Source of the DNA: Silene conica | Taxonomy: Eukaryota; Streptophyta; Magnoliopsida; Caryophyllales; Caryophyllaceae | Direction: 5' to 3' | Assembly (NCBI GenBank): GCA_029255685.2 | Contig: CM055312.2 | Location: 10,440,649-10,504,648, forward strand | DNA length: 64,000 nt | Shown here: piece by piece, positions 38,124 through 48,518 of the stretch | Layout of the letters: each line of letters opens with the position of its first letter | Numbering within the stretch: position 1 is the stretch's first letter | Made by a program: the position numbers and the translations under genes | Notes under the pieces: model-generated | The model's input: the letters and a program-made list of their open reading frames with translations, nothing else | Databases searched by the model: none | What the model was told of the DNA's origin: nothing

Positions 38124-39152
38124 TTACGTTATTACTACTACTATTATATTATTAATGTTATTATTATATTATTAATATAGTACATGTGGTAGCAAAAGTA
38201 TTAATGTGTTATTTTTGTATCAATTGAGTTTCTATTTCGGGAAAGTTTCCATTTTTGGAAACTTTCCACTTATAGAGGTTACTATTTATAGAAAGTATAC
38301 GTTGACTTATGGGGGTTCGGGAAGTTTATTGATTCGTTATAAATACGTGTTTAGGTAACAGTTTCCGCGTGGAACACTTCTAGCGAGCTTTGGACTTATC
38401 TTCATATCTGCTATTCGAGGTAGGGGAATATCGTATGCCTGTTGATGAGTTATTTGATCATTAATCGTTGTTAACAATGTTCATCTTATTATATTGAATG
38501 AATGATATATTGCTTTATTTGATTGAATAATTCTGTGACACGATACGATGTGACGAATAATGGGTCTTGTGATATGGAGCGGAGTAAATTGGGTCTTGTG
38601 ACTGGTGTGGAGTATATTGGGTCTTGTGACTGGTGTGGAGTATATTGGGTCTTGTGATTGGTGTGGAGGTAATGGGTCTTGTGATCGGTGCGGAGTTTAT
38701 TTGGCGTTGGATCGGTGCGGAGTTTATTTGGCGTTGGATCGGTGCGGAGAAGGGATGATTGATCCCAATATATATATAATAGTGTTTGTTTATTTATTTC
38801 CCCTCTACTCAACCTCGTGGTTGACTCTGTGTATTCATGATCACCTGTGATGAACCAAATTATTGGGGAGCAGATTGACAGGTGGCTGAGACTATGGGAA
38901 GCTATGGGAGGAGAGAGCTTGGATCCGGACCAGACTAGAGTCTAGATCACCATAGTCAGTTTAGCATGAGTTGTACTTCATTTTATAAGTCAGTTTGATA
39001 CAGTTGTAAGAACATGTTTTGGAGTTTAACTTTTAATTAAAGTACTGTTTATCTTTCCTTTTGTATCTACTGCCTCGGGAAACCGGGATGGTAACACCCT
39101 TAATTATCTGAGGTGTCCTAGTACAGGCCCTTAAATAAATGGGGGTGTTACA
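36942..39152 (+). repeat. 3' LTR of the LARD
   Basis: 2211 bp, colinear with the 5' LTR and over 99 percent identical by eye. The main length differences are microsatellite and 26-bp-unit copy number. Confidence 0.9.
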
Positions 39153-39157
39153 CTGTC

Positions 39158-39912
39158 AGTCGAAGAGGTACATTACAAAGGTAATGTTCATGTGCGCAGT
39201 GAGCAGGCCAATATACTCGGAAGATGGGGAAATGTTATTCGACGGTAAAATAGGCATGTTCCCCTTTACAAGGGAGGTACCAGCAGCAAGATCAAGCGTA
39301 AACAGACCAAGGGGAACTTTGGAAACCAAAGTTATTGAATCAATAACAAGACAAGTCACTAAGGAATGCATCATTCAGCAAGTTATACCAGCCATCAAAA
39401 CCAAATGGCCAGAAGGTGTAAGTAAACATATCTTAATTCAACAGGATAACGCTAGACCACATATCAAGAATGACGACCCAGAATTTATGGCTGTGGCTAA
39501 CACAGATGGGTTCAATATAGAGTTGATATTTCAACCCCCAAACTCACCAAATTTAAACTGCAATGACCTAGGCTATTTCAGGGCATTGCAATCATTACAA
39601 TCAAGGAAAGCAGCAAAGTCAGTGGACGAGTTAGTCAACAGTGTGATGCAAGCCTTCATTGATTATAGCCCAACAAAATTAAACAACATCTTCTTGACAC
39701 TACAATCAGTTATGGTTGAGATTATGAAAGCAGCAAAGGGTCACAATGATTTTGCCATACCACACATGAAGAAGGGTCATCTAGCTCATTTAGGAATATT
39801 ACCGAGGAACTTGGATGTAAGTGAAGTGCTAGTTAGGGAATGTATTGAGCATTTACAAGGTCTAGGTGAAACAGAAGGTTTAGAATATCTAATGGGGGAT
39901 TTAGGTTACTAG
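39158..39912 (+). pseudogene. mariner-like transposase, C-terminal part
   Basis: This continues the transposase on the far side of the LARD (QSKRYITKVMFMCAVSRPIY). It contains FDGKIGMFPF, RSSVNRPRGTLETK, the second catalytic aspartate in QQDNARPH and the third in NDLGYF, with 39 residues between them. That is the plant-specific DD39D spacing, so all three acidic residues are present. The C-terminus has no recognisable extra domain and ends at TAG 39910-39912. An apparent ATG at 39139 lies in the LTR and is not the native start. Confidence 0.85.
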
Positions 39913-40711
39913 GGTAGCAGGAAAATATTAGCATACAAACTTGTTTTAATTTGTTTAGGGTGTAAACATGTCTACAGAAGATATGTTTAACTTGTAATCA
40001 AATTATGAATGTAATGTTACTGGTTTATTTAAGTTTCATTAATTTCATCTGAATTTCTCAGTAAACCAAATCATAGCATATCATACAGCAAGCAAGAATA
40101 CAATTGCAAATCCAATGACATTAACTCTCAGGCCTAATTTGGCCTCATCATCGAGTTATGTTAAATAGAAGTGCCTCCTACACAGACACAATGATACTGG
40201 TAGACACTATGTTCAAAGAGTAAACAAACATCTCTCAAACAAACAAAGGTTGTTTTCACTGAGACCCCAAACATAATGTGGACTTACATGTATGTAACTC
40301 AAATGAACATGCGCACACACTGACACACCCAGTCATTGGTAGACCATGTGGTGGCACAACTATTTAAACTACATGGCCAGACCCCTAAGTATACCACTAC
40401 TACTACTAGATATTGCTCTCAAACCATTAAGGGCATTCATCATTGAGCGTTATCCATTTCCTTAAACCAGCAGTAGTGAATAAACAACAACAGACAGCAT
40501 ACAAGAGTGATGAGCATACATGAGTGACTGAATAAGCATGAGCAATGTCTCAACAACAGTAGTAAATGGACAACATTTTACACTTATGTAGAATAAGCAT
40601 AACATAGAGGAGCATACATGAGTGAGGAACATTATAGGAGTTGTACAATGGTGAAAGAAACGTACCAGCAGCAGTGCACCACACTTTAAGATTAGTATAG
40701 GTAAACAAAAA

Positions 40712-41380
40712 GGTAACATCAGTTCAGAATAAGTAACAAAGAGACAATGTCACATTAGTATAGGTTAATAAAGAGGCAACATGAGTTCAGAATAAGTAAC
40801 AAAGAGACAATTTCAGATTGATATAGGTTAATAAAGAGGCAACATGAGTTCAGAATAAGTAACAAAGAGACAATTTCAGATTGATATAGGTTAATAAAGA
40901 GACAACATGAGTTCAGAATAAGTAACAAAGAGACAATTTCATATTGATATAGGTTAATAAAGAGGCAACATGAGTTCAGAATAAGTAACAAAGAGACAAT
41001 TTCAGATTGATATAGGTTAATAAAGAGGCAACATGAGTTCAGAATAAGTAACAAAGAGCCAATTTTAGATTGATATAGGTTAATAAAGAGGCAACATGAG
41101 TTCAGAATAAGTAACAAAGAGCCAATTTCAGATTGATATAGGTTAATAAAGAGGCAACATGAGTTCAGAATAAGTAACAAAGAGACAATTTCAGATTGAT
41201 ATAGGTTAATAAAGAGGCAACATGAGTTCAGAATAAGTAACAAAGAGCCAATTTCAGATTGATATAGGTTAATAAAGAGGCAACATGAGTTCAGAATAAG
41301 TAACAAAGAGACAATTTCAGATTGATATAGGTTAATAAAGAGGCAAAATGAGTTCAGAATAAGTAACAAAGAGACAATTT
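40712..41380. repeat. 63-bp minisatellite, about 10 copies
   Basis: The unit contains GAGTTCAGAATAAGTAACAA, AGAGACAATTTCAG and ATTGATATAGGTTAATAAAG. Copies differ at one or two positions, so the array expanded recently. Because 63 is a multiple of three, the minus strand stays open for 217 residues (a repeating 21-residue leucine-rich unit); I treat this as a by-product. Confidence 0.9.
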
Positions 41381-41948
41381 GACATCCACCAAAAATCAAG
41401 TCATACACAGACCAACAAGGACAAGAACAAAACCCACAACAATTTAATTACACAGCAATTTCCCAACCCAACAGCAAACCCAACAGCAATTCCACAGACG
41501 CAAAATATACCGAACAAAACCCACAACAATTTAATTACACACCAATTTCCCAACCCAATAGCAAACCCAACAACAACCCAAAATAAGCAACAAACTTGAC
41601 AATCCGAATTCCACAGACGCAAAATATACCAAACCCAACAGCAATAACTCAAAAATGCAAAATATACCAAATCTCCGTCACAAAATGCAACAAAAAACGA
41701 AGATGAGATACATGCAAACGAAAGCAGTAACTAAAAAACGCAGTAGTAATAAAAAGAAGAGGGTAGTATATGAAGGTTGCTCACCAACGTGCGAGAAACA
41801 ACAACAAAAACAGAAAATGCAGAAGTCATTGTAGTAGCAGCAACAACATGCAAAGGAAAAATTATGGATAATTAGATTTCCGTATAAATATAGATCATCA
41901 TAAATTAAATAAATTCAACAAAAGTTTCAGAAAACTTAGACAACTTAC

Positions 41949-42489
41949 CTATTTCTCCTTTTTTTTCCTCACGTGCTATATGTCTCTCCAATAATCGTAG
42001 CCGCTTAAATTCAGAAAACGTCACAGGATATGGACACAGATCTTCACTACTCCTATCAAACAACCCAGCATCATAATCATCCTCAAAAGCCTTCATTTTC
42101 TCAGCATCTCTCTTCAACCCTCTAGCCACAAAGTTATTAAACCTAAGAGTTTTAGGTGATACAGAGTCAAATCTGGGTGAACCCAGAACCCTAACATCTG
42201 ATACAACAACATCATCAACCCTAGCAACATCACATCTACCAACAACACTACCTGTTTCGCCTAAATCACCACCGACATCACCGACATCACAAACTTTATC
42301 ACAAAAATCAACATCAAACTGAGTTTCCTCAACTTGAGACCCAAAATCAAACGGGTCTAAAGTATCTGGTACAATAGTAGTTGGAACAGAACAAGTTGAA
42401 TCACCAGAATCATCAAACTCATCATCAGATCTCGTGATTTCTGAGAAAAGATCATAGTTTTTTGAAGCTTTGTGATGATTATTGTTCAT
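41949..42489 (-). CDS. unrecognised acidic protein, first exon, inside the mariner element
   Basis: ATG at 42489, reading leftwards. About 180 residues precede a strong splice donor (ATAG|GTAAGT; the intron starts at 41948), so this is probably exon 1 of a spliced gene. Later exons were not identified. The protein starts MNNNHHKASKNYDLFSEITR, has an acidic low-complexity part (DDEFDDSGD, DVGDVGGDLGETG; residues about 20-95) and a more ordered C-terminal part (SPKTLRFNNFVARGLKRDAE, YPVTFSEFKRLRLLERH) that looks helical and basic. I recognise no family. It points towards the transposase gene and lies wholly between the mariner ends. It could be a captured host gene exon or a second element-encoded protein. 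The only other long frame here is the minisatellite by-product. Confidence 0.5.
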
Positions 42490-43002
42490 CGTTAATGTCG
42501 ATGAATAAGGGAGTGATGAAGGGAGAAGAATGAGGCAGTGTTAAGGGTAGATCTAGGGTTTCAGGATTATTTTTTTAAGATTAGTTTAGAGAGACGGAAG
42601 AGAGAGAGACAGGAGAGAAGATAATGAAGAGTTGAGACGGTTGGTGAGGGATTTTAGGGTTTTAGAAGGATCTAGAGGATGGGTATTAATGGGGGTAGTT
42701 GGGATAGAGAAGATGGGTTTGGGTTGTTGGGTTGTTGGGTTATTATGTTAGTTGGGTTTGGGATTTTTGGAGGGAAAGATTATGGGTAATGGGTTGGATT
42801 AGTGGGTAAGATTGGGTTAGTAATGTGGGTTAGGGTAGTTTTTAAGGTGGAAAGGTAGTGGGGACCAATGACATTTGTGTAAATATGGGTTTGTAATTAG
42901 GATAGTTTGGTCTTTTTTCCGGTCCATTTTTAGTAATGTATTAAATGGATTCGAATGGCCCAAAAAGGAATATATATCAAATGGATAAAAATGGAGGGAA
43001 TA

Positions 43003-44780
43003 TAACTTTTTTCCCTAATTAATGAAGGTGAGGAGTCACCCATTACCCTTATAAATCCGCACTTGGCTTTTGATACTTTTCAGATATAGAATAGATTTGT
43101 TTCTCTTTGTTCCTACAAACATAATTGTTCATTACCACCAAAATAGAACAAATATGAACCCTGGTTCCCAGATAAGTACCGACAAGCGGCATTACGCAGT
43201 TCAAGTGTTCATGTTGTTGGGCTGTGATTTTGGAATTTTGAGCTTTACAAAATCACAGCTTTTTTCTGCACAACTGGGCTAATTGATACCAGGAAATTGG
43301 GTTACATACACACTTAAATCCCATTCAATTCTATAGCATTAAGTACCGATTGAGACTATTTCCTATGCATGACCAGCCCAAATCCGTTTGTATTCTTCCT
43401 CTAATTATAGAAAGTAACTTGGAAGTTGGGATAAGATTATTCTTACACTTTGACATATCCGTTTTTTACTAATTTTTGTTAATTTTTTTTATTATTCATG
43501 TCCATCTCAGACTTTGAACCTTATTCGTCAAACTTACCTTAAACTCTACTTTTGTACATCACCTATATGACTATATCTTTTTTTATAAAAAGAAATGACA
43601 CATGTAATCTGGATAATTTCCATTGAAAGTGAAGTCAAAATTCATCCAAATTCTTAAGTAAACTCAACTTAAGACATTGGTAGACTATTGGTAATTTTGA
43701 CTTAATCTTGTTTTAAGACTTACCAAAATCTTGTCTCTAAAACTACCAATAATGTTACGCTTACAGGTCCATGGGTTGGTTTTACCGATAAAACAATGTC
43801 ACACCGTGTATAAGTTTTTACACCTTGTTTTTTTTATTTTTTACACCTTCATAACTAAAAAAACAAAAGCTGAACTAGAGTATAAACAAACACCACTAAT
43901 TGGATCATTACTTTTTCTTTTCATTGCCCTATCAACGGGCTAGATCTTATCCCAAATCGATCTAATATTTCTAATTTTAAGTAATGGATAGTAATGTAAA
44001 GGAGAAATACATATAAAAATGCTCTATTAGAAATAATAGACCATCCATTATTTTTGAGGTAATGAAAATGATCCTAACTCAAACGAGTGACACAAGGGGT
44101 CTTGTTAAATAGCATGAAAAAGAGGAGGGTTTACAGTTTTACACCATGTTTTTTTTTTATGATTATGGTCTTTTAGAGTTAGCATTTTTTTCTTTTTAGT
44201 ATATTCAAGTTATGAGTGGTTATCACTCCAACTGGTAGTTGAACCCGGGACTTCTCAATTTCTCCATTTCTACAAGTTTTAAAGTTTAATTCAGATACCA
44301 CTAGAATAACACCACTTAGTTAGTTATTTTTGGGACGTACTTTTTCACATACGGATTTTACTCTTTTACATAAGCTTTTTACAATCTTACCCTTGTCATC
44401 ATATACTTTACTAATGCAGAAGTCAATCCGCTGACATGGCATCACTAAAAATAACCTTCGTCTGACGTGGCACGATTTCAGAGCTACTGGAAGATTTCCA
44501 AAAAAAAGTTAAAAAAAATGAATATAGTTAATATTATCAAAGATTCTAAATAAATAAAGTTGTTATTAATTACTAAAGTCAACAGGCAAATCCCATCCCA
44601 TTATCATAATCATATATCATATTCCATATAAAATTTCATGATTCTACACATATATGCAACTAATAGTCAAGATTGCAATATTCCATAATATTCCTTCGTA
44701 ATATTACACAATATTATGGAATATTGTTTAAAAATAGATAGATAGAAAATCATATATCATATTCCATATAATGATTTAAA
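43003..44780. other. intergenic, no gene recognised
   Basis: AT-rich, with only short spurious frames. Around 44210-44310 a block with GGTAGTTGAACCCGGGACTTC looks like worn repeat sequence. A near-palindromic run of TTCCATAATATTCC units occurs at about 44680-44730. Confidence 0.45.
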
Positions 44781-44803
44781 TTAGGCCCGTAAAGTTCACG
44801 GGT
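44781..44803 (-). repeat. Helitron 3' terminus, minus strand
   Basis: On the minus strand: hairpin CCCGTGAACTTTACGGG, then C and CTAA (complement of 44781-44784) followed by T. The body would extend to the right; its 5' end is not located. Confidence 0.55.
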
Positions 44804-45312
44804 CGGAATAATTATTCTTCCTCGGTATATACACTAATGTGAGCGTCATGATATATTAGACTATATTTTCGATTTAATGTAAGACGACTATTCACGTGAA
44901 TTCGAAACATTTTAACAATTACAGAATATTTATTTAATATAGTAAATGAATGGTCATTTAATAAATTTGGAATGTCTTCGTGTAAGACGTCGCACGCAAT
45001 AACTATTATTTACTATATGAACATCTTTACTAAATATAATCAAAAATACGTTTTTTAACCCAACTATACATTTACTACTCACGTCTCATCAGATTATTTA
45101 CGTTTTGCTTTTATGGTACGATTTGTAATATACAACTTTATATTATATATGGGTTACATATTTTAAAAATGTTGTAATGGGTAATTAGAAGTATACTAAT
45201 TCTATGTAAGTCTCGATCATCTTAATGAACAACTATATGATAGCTCATGTATACCGTTATACCGACATGTGTCATAAATAATTCGAAATTTATTTATACG
45301 TATATAATTAAT

Positions 45313-46334
45313 GTTGGGAGAACGGAAGAATTCCCCATTACCATTGGTGTGCATCAAGGTTCTGCACTTAGTCCCTTTCTCTTTGCTATAGTTACAGATG
45401 AGTTGACAAGGGATATTCAGGACGAGATCCCTTGGTGTATGATGTTTGCGGACGATATTGTGTTGATTGATGAGACGAAAGAGGGGGTTGAGAGAAAGTT
45501 GGAATTATGGAGGCATACGTTGGAGACTCGTGGGTTTAGGCTAAGTAGGAGTAAGACCGAGTATGTGAGGTGTCAATTTGCGGGGCCGAGATCGACGGCG
45601 GTGGGGAGCATTATTTTCGATGGAAAGATTGTTGAGGGGTCAGATTCCTTTAGATATCTCGGATCTATTATCCAAAAAGATGGAGATGTAGACGGAGATG
45701 TGGCCCACAGAATTAAAGCGGGATGGATGAAATGGAAAAGTGCTACGGGATTTTTGTGTGATAAGGGTATGCCCCAAAGATTAAAGGGAAAATTTTATCG
45801 TACGGCAATTAGACCGGCCTTACTTTACGGCTCGGAGTGTTGGGCCGTGAAGCAGTGTCACATTCATAAGATGAGTGTGGCAGAGATGCGTATGTTGAGG
45901 TGGATGTGCGGCCATACAAGGAAAGACCGGTTAAGGAATGAGGTGATTAGAGAGAAGGTAAAAGTGGCCCCAATAGAGGACAAGATGATGGAAAACCGAC
46001 TAAGATGGTTTGGCCATGTGAGAAGGAGACCTATGGACGCACCGGTTAGGAGGTTGGAGACATGGGGTGCCGAAACGGTTGCTAGGGGTAGAGGGAGACC
46101 TAAACAAACTTGGAGAAGAGTGATTGAGCACGATATGAGATTTCTGGGGCTTCAGGAGGGGATGGTGATGGAGAGGGCACTATGGAGGGATATGATACAT
46201 GTGGATTTCTAGCCTTTGATGTTTTTATAAAGTTTTCTAAAAAAAAAAAAAAAGAAAATTTATGTTTGGATTGGTTACACTTTTTCCTCCAAAACTCTTA
46301 TTTTAATTTTAACTTGGTTTCTCAAAATCACTTT

Positions 46335-46369
<35 letters not shown>

Positions 46370-46468
46370 AGATGAGAGTTCACGCATGACGGTTCCAAGG
46401 GATGATTCATGTCAGCCGACCCCAAAACATTTTGGGACTAAGGCTCTGATGTTGTTGTTGTTGTTGTT
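45313..46468 (+). mobile_element. RTE-type LINE, 5'-truncated
   Basis: The copy starts inside the reverse transcriptase gene and reads openly for 300 residues to TAG at 46210-46212. It has GVHQGSALSPFLFAIVTDEL, the catalytic FADD box in WCMMFADDIVLI, SKTEYVRC, FRYLGSII and a C-terminal part with RRWFGHVRR-like and GRGRPKQTW motifs, typical of plant RTE elements. The 3' UTR holds a long poly-T (about 46330-46367), then GGGACTAAGGCTCTGATG and a (TTG)n tail. A duplication (G)TATATAATTAAT flanks it at 45300-45312 and 46469-46481, so the borders are exact. The first two thirds (endonuclease, N-terminal RT) are missing. The open frame and perfect duplication suggest a young insertion. Confidence 0.9.
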
Positions 46469-46603
46469 GTATATAATTAATCAGCTTTCTTTGATATTAT
46501 TAATTACGGCATTCATCTAAAGTTAAAAACAGACCACCGTAAATAATTAATTTGTTTATCTCCAATATTATTAACTATATTCATCTAAAATTTAAAAAAC
46601 AGA

Positions 46604-46631
46604 CCCGTAAATTTCACGGGTTACAACCTAG
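46604..46631 (+). repeat. Helitron 3' terminus, plus strand
   Basis: Hairpin CCCGTAAATTTCACGGG (46604-46620), TTACAAC, then CTAG at 46628-46631 followed by T. The body lies to the left and may include the LINE. The 5' end is not found. Confidence 0.6.
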
Positions 46632-46861
46632 TTTTTTCCAATTCCCTAACCTAATTGATTTTATTCCTCCCATTCTTCATCTCCATTCACCACCTCCGGT
46701 CAGTCTAGTTGCCGGACACCACCTCCATCCACCTCATCTGGTCAATCTAATCAACATCCGACCTCCTCATATCTGTCATCTCCCTTCTCACGCGTTCCCC
46801 TTTCCCTGTCAATGATTCAGCCAAATTTTAAATTATAAAGAGATATATCATCCCAGCACTA

Positions 46862-47075
46862 TACACCTATCACAAATTATTATTTGCAACGGCACTATCC
46901 GTCGCAAGCTTGTGACGGATACCGTTTTCTCTCACAAAATACCCACTTTTTCTCTCTCTCCAACACTATTCATGTGGTCCCCTCTCTCCACTAACTCGTT
47001 TTGTATCCATTTTATCTCACAAAATATCCGTCACAAATGATGACCCGTCGCAAGCAAAACTTACTATACACCTAT
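46862..47075. repeat. foldback MITE with CCGTCGCAAG/GTGACGGAT motifs
   Basis: The left arm (CTATCACAAATTATTATTTG, CCGTCGCAAGCTTGTGACGG) and the right arm (ATCCGTCACAAATGATGACC, CGTCGCAAGCAAAACTTA) form a degenerate inverted repeat. It belongs to the same motif family as the repeats at 53.7-54.2 kb. Confidence 0.5.
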
Positions 47076-47296
47076 TACTATGCATGTTGCTGAAATTGGT
47101 TGATAGTTCACATCGATCATAGCAACAACAAGGCACCCTTCATCGTGAATAATCTGCCATGATTTCATCAGAACAACATTAATCGCTTCGGCTCTTCAAT
47201 TCCTTGTGAGTAAACAATTAATTTATTAATTAATAAACCCCAATAATTTCAACAAAATATATAAATAATTGCTCTATAACAAAATTACTTTACCAG

Positions 47297-47545
47297 TAGG
47301 TCTCCTGAGAGACCGCCTTTTAATAAGCTTATTGAGAGACTATTGTACAAATTTAAGAAAAAATGGTACTAAAGATAATAAAATAGGTACAAATCATGAT
47401 TAAACATAAACTTAGTACATTTATTATGTAAATAGGTACGAAATTACTATGGTACATGCAATGACAAAATAGTTACGAAATACAAATAAAAGGGTACAAA
47501 AGAATGTTCTCTCAATAATTTATTGAAAGACTGTCTCTCTCAAGT
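47297..47545. repeat. inverted-repeat MITE
   Basis: The left arm TCTCCTGAGAGACCGCC...AAGCTTATTGAGAGAC and, inverted, the right arm CTCTCAATAATTTATTGAAAGACTGTCTCT pair imperfectly around an AT-rich core of about 150 bp. There is no coding. Confidence 0.5.
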
Positions 47546-47899
47546 TTTAGTGTTACTTTACTGATTAGAGAATTATAATCCATTATTAAAAAAATTATTC
47601 GATTAGGGAAAAAGTATATACTTCATATAAGAGTTAATTTGATTAGGTGTCGGGAAAATTTCAGGGGAAAAGTATATACTCCATATAAGAGTTAAGTTGA
47701 TTAGGTTTAGGGAAAAAGGGTATGCTACGAAAAGATTATACAAAAATGTATGTGAAAAGTAAAATTCGTATGGGAAAGAGTAATTCCGGTTATTTTATTC
47801 TCACATAATTTTGAAATGGTGCAGTTGATTTTCAAGTGACGGGATCACATGTTTTCCTAATTACACTCATAAACCTTTCGTGGTAAGGAGATGGATCAA

Positions 47900-48130
47900 C
47901 AATCGCCACGTGTCAAGCACACGACCGTATTCAGTCACAAAACCTATCATAATTCTCTTCCCCACAATTTCCTTCAACACCAAAAGAAATAAAATTCTCA
48001 AAAGTGAGAAAAAAATCATAGGATAAGGTATTTGTAAAGAACCTGTGGTGGAAACACTCCTCCACATTCTTAAAATCCAAAATTGAAGGGTCCAAATTCC
48101 CCTATAACTTAGATATATTATCCAAACCCT
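47900..48130 (+). promoter_or_regulatory. TSP9 promoter with G-box, I-box and TATA-like element
   Basis: A G-box CACGTG (47907-47912, in GCCACGTGTCA), an I-box GATAAGG (48022-48028) and TATA-like sequence (TATAACTTAGATATATTA, 48103-48120) lie in order upstream of the ATG. G-box plus I-box is the classic light-response combination of photosynthetic genes, which fits the product. Confidence 0.6.
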
Positions 48131-48194
48131 TTTCTTCATCTAAACCCCAGTTTAGCAAAGCAAAGCAAACCAAACAAACAAAAAAAAAGATAAT

Positions 48195-48518
48195 ATGGCA
48201 TCTCTAGGCATGGTATTCGGCGCAGCAGCAACCGGAAGGGTGTATAAAGCAACAGCGGCCAAAGGCGGTAGCAAAGAAGAGCAGAGCCTTGTAGATTGGG
48301 TGCTAGGAAAAGTGACAAAGCAGGATCAATTTTACGAGACTGACCCAATCCTGAACAAGGCTGATGAGGAGAAGGGCAGTAGCAATGGCACTACTAGCGG
48401 TCGTAAAGGGACTGTGTCGTCAAAAGGGGCTGTGTCGACAAAAGGGACTGTCTCTGTTCAACCCAAGAAGAAGGACGGCAATGGCGGTGGCTTTGGCGGT
48501 TTTTTTGCCAAGAAATAA
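48195..48518 (+). CDS. TSP9: thylakoid soluble phosphoprotein TSP9-like
   Basis: A 107-residue single-exon protein. Residues 1 to about 22 form a chloroplast transit peptide ([20 protein letters not shown]). The mature part begins near AAKGG and carries the conserved block [20 protein letters not shown], then a lysine, serine and threonine-rich tail ([25 protein letters not shown]) and a GGFFAKK end. This matches spinach TSP9, a plant-specific, largely disordered thylakoid protein that is phosphorylated in the light on tail threonines and affects LHCII-photosystem association. The TSGRKGT, SSKGAV and STKGTV repeats are the likely phosphorylation region (inferred). The ATG is in good context (GATAATATGGC). 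The upstream light elements support the identification. Confidence 0.88.
   Translation: MASLGMVFGAAATGRVYKATAAKGGSKEEQSLVDWVLGKVTKQDQFYETDPILNKADEEKGSSNGTTSGRKGTVSSKGAVSTKGTVSVQPKKKDGNGGGFGGFFAKK

Larger units (their letters stand above)
30731..39152 (+). mobile_element. LARD-type LTR element (Ty3/gypsy-like ends), no coding region
   Basis: 5' LTR 30731-32943 and 3' LTR 36942-39152, each about 2.2 kb, start TGTAATACTCCG and end GGGTGTTACA. The 5-bp duplication CTGTC flanks it (30726-30730 and 39153-39157). The primer-binding site TGGTATCAGAGC is at 32947-32958 and the purine tract AAGGAGGAAAGA ends at 36940. The 4-kb interior shows no gag or pol domain, the definition of a LARD. The structure looks whole. 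My hand comparison of the LTRs finds about 15 substitutions over about 2.2 kb (0.6-0.7 percent), roughly half a million years at a usual plant rate; this is an estimate. Confidence 0.9.
29662..43000 (+). mobile_element. plant mariner-like element (DD39D), host of a nested LTR element
   Basis: The left inverted repeat CTCCCTCCATTTTTATCC (29662) matches the right one read inward (TTCCCTCCATTTTTATCC from 43000), continuing to CATTTGATA; about 26 bp with one difference. Both sides have the TA duplication (29660-29661 and 43001-43002). The transposase gene runs left to right with a DD39D signature. The LTR element at 30731-39152 lies inside that gene; without it the mariner is about 4.9 kb. A 63-bp minisatellite and an opposite-strand gene occupy the right half. 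The ends match the Stowaway MITE consensus (CTCCCTCC, TA target), as expected for the mariner family that mobilises Stowaway elements. Confidence 0.88.

Noticed and set aside
40755-41408. 217-residue minus-strand frame with repeated SLLLILNSCCLFINLYQ
   Set aside because: It is the translation of a 63-bp minisatellite; openness follows from the unit length being a multiple of three.
43731-43943. 70-residue frame in intergenic DNA
   Set aside because: No homology that I recognise, AT-rich composition, no supporting signals.
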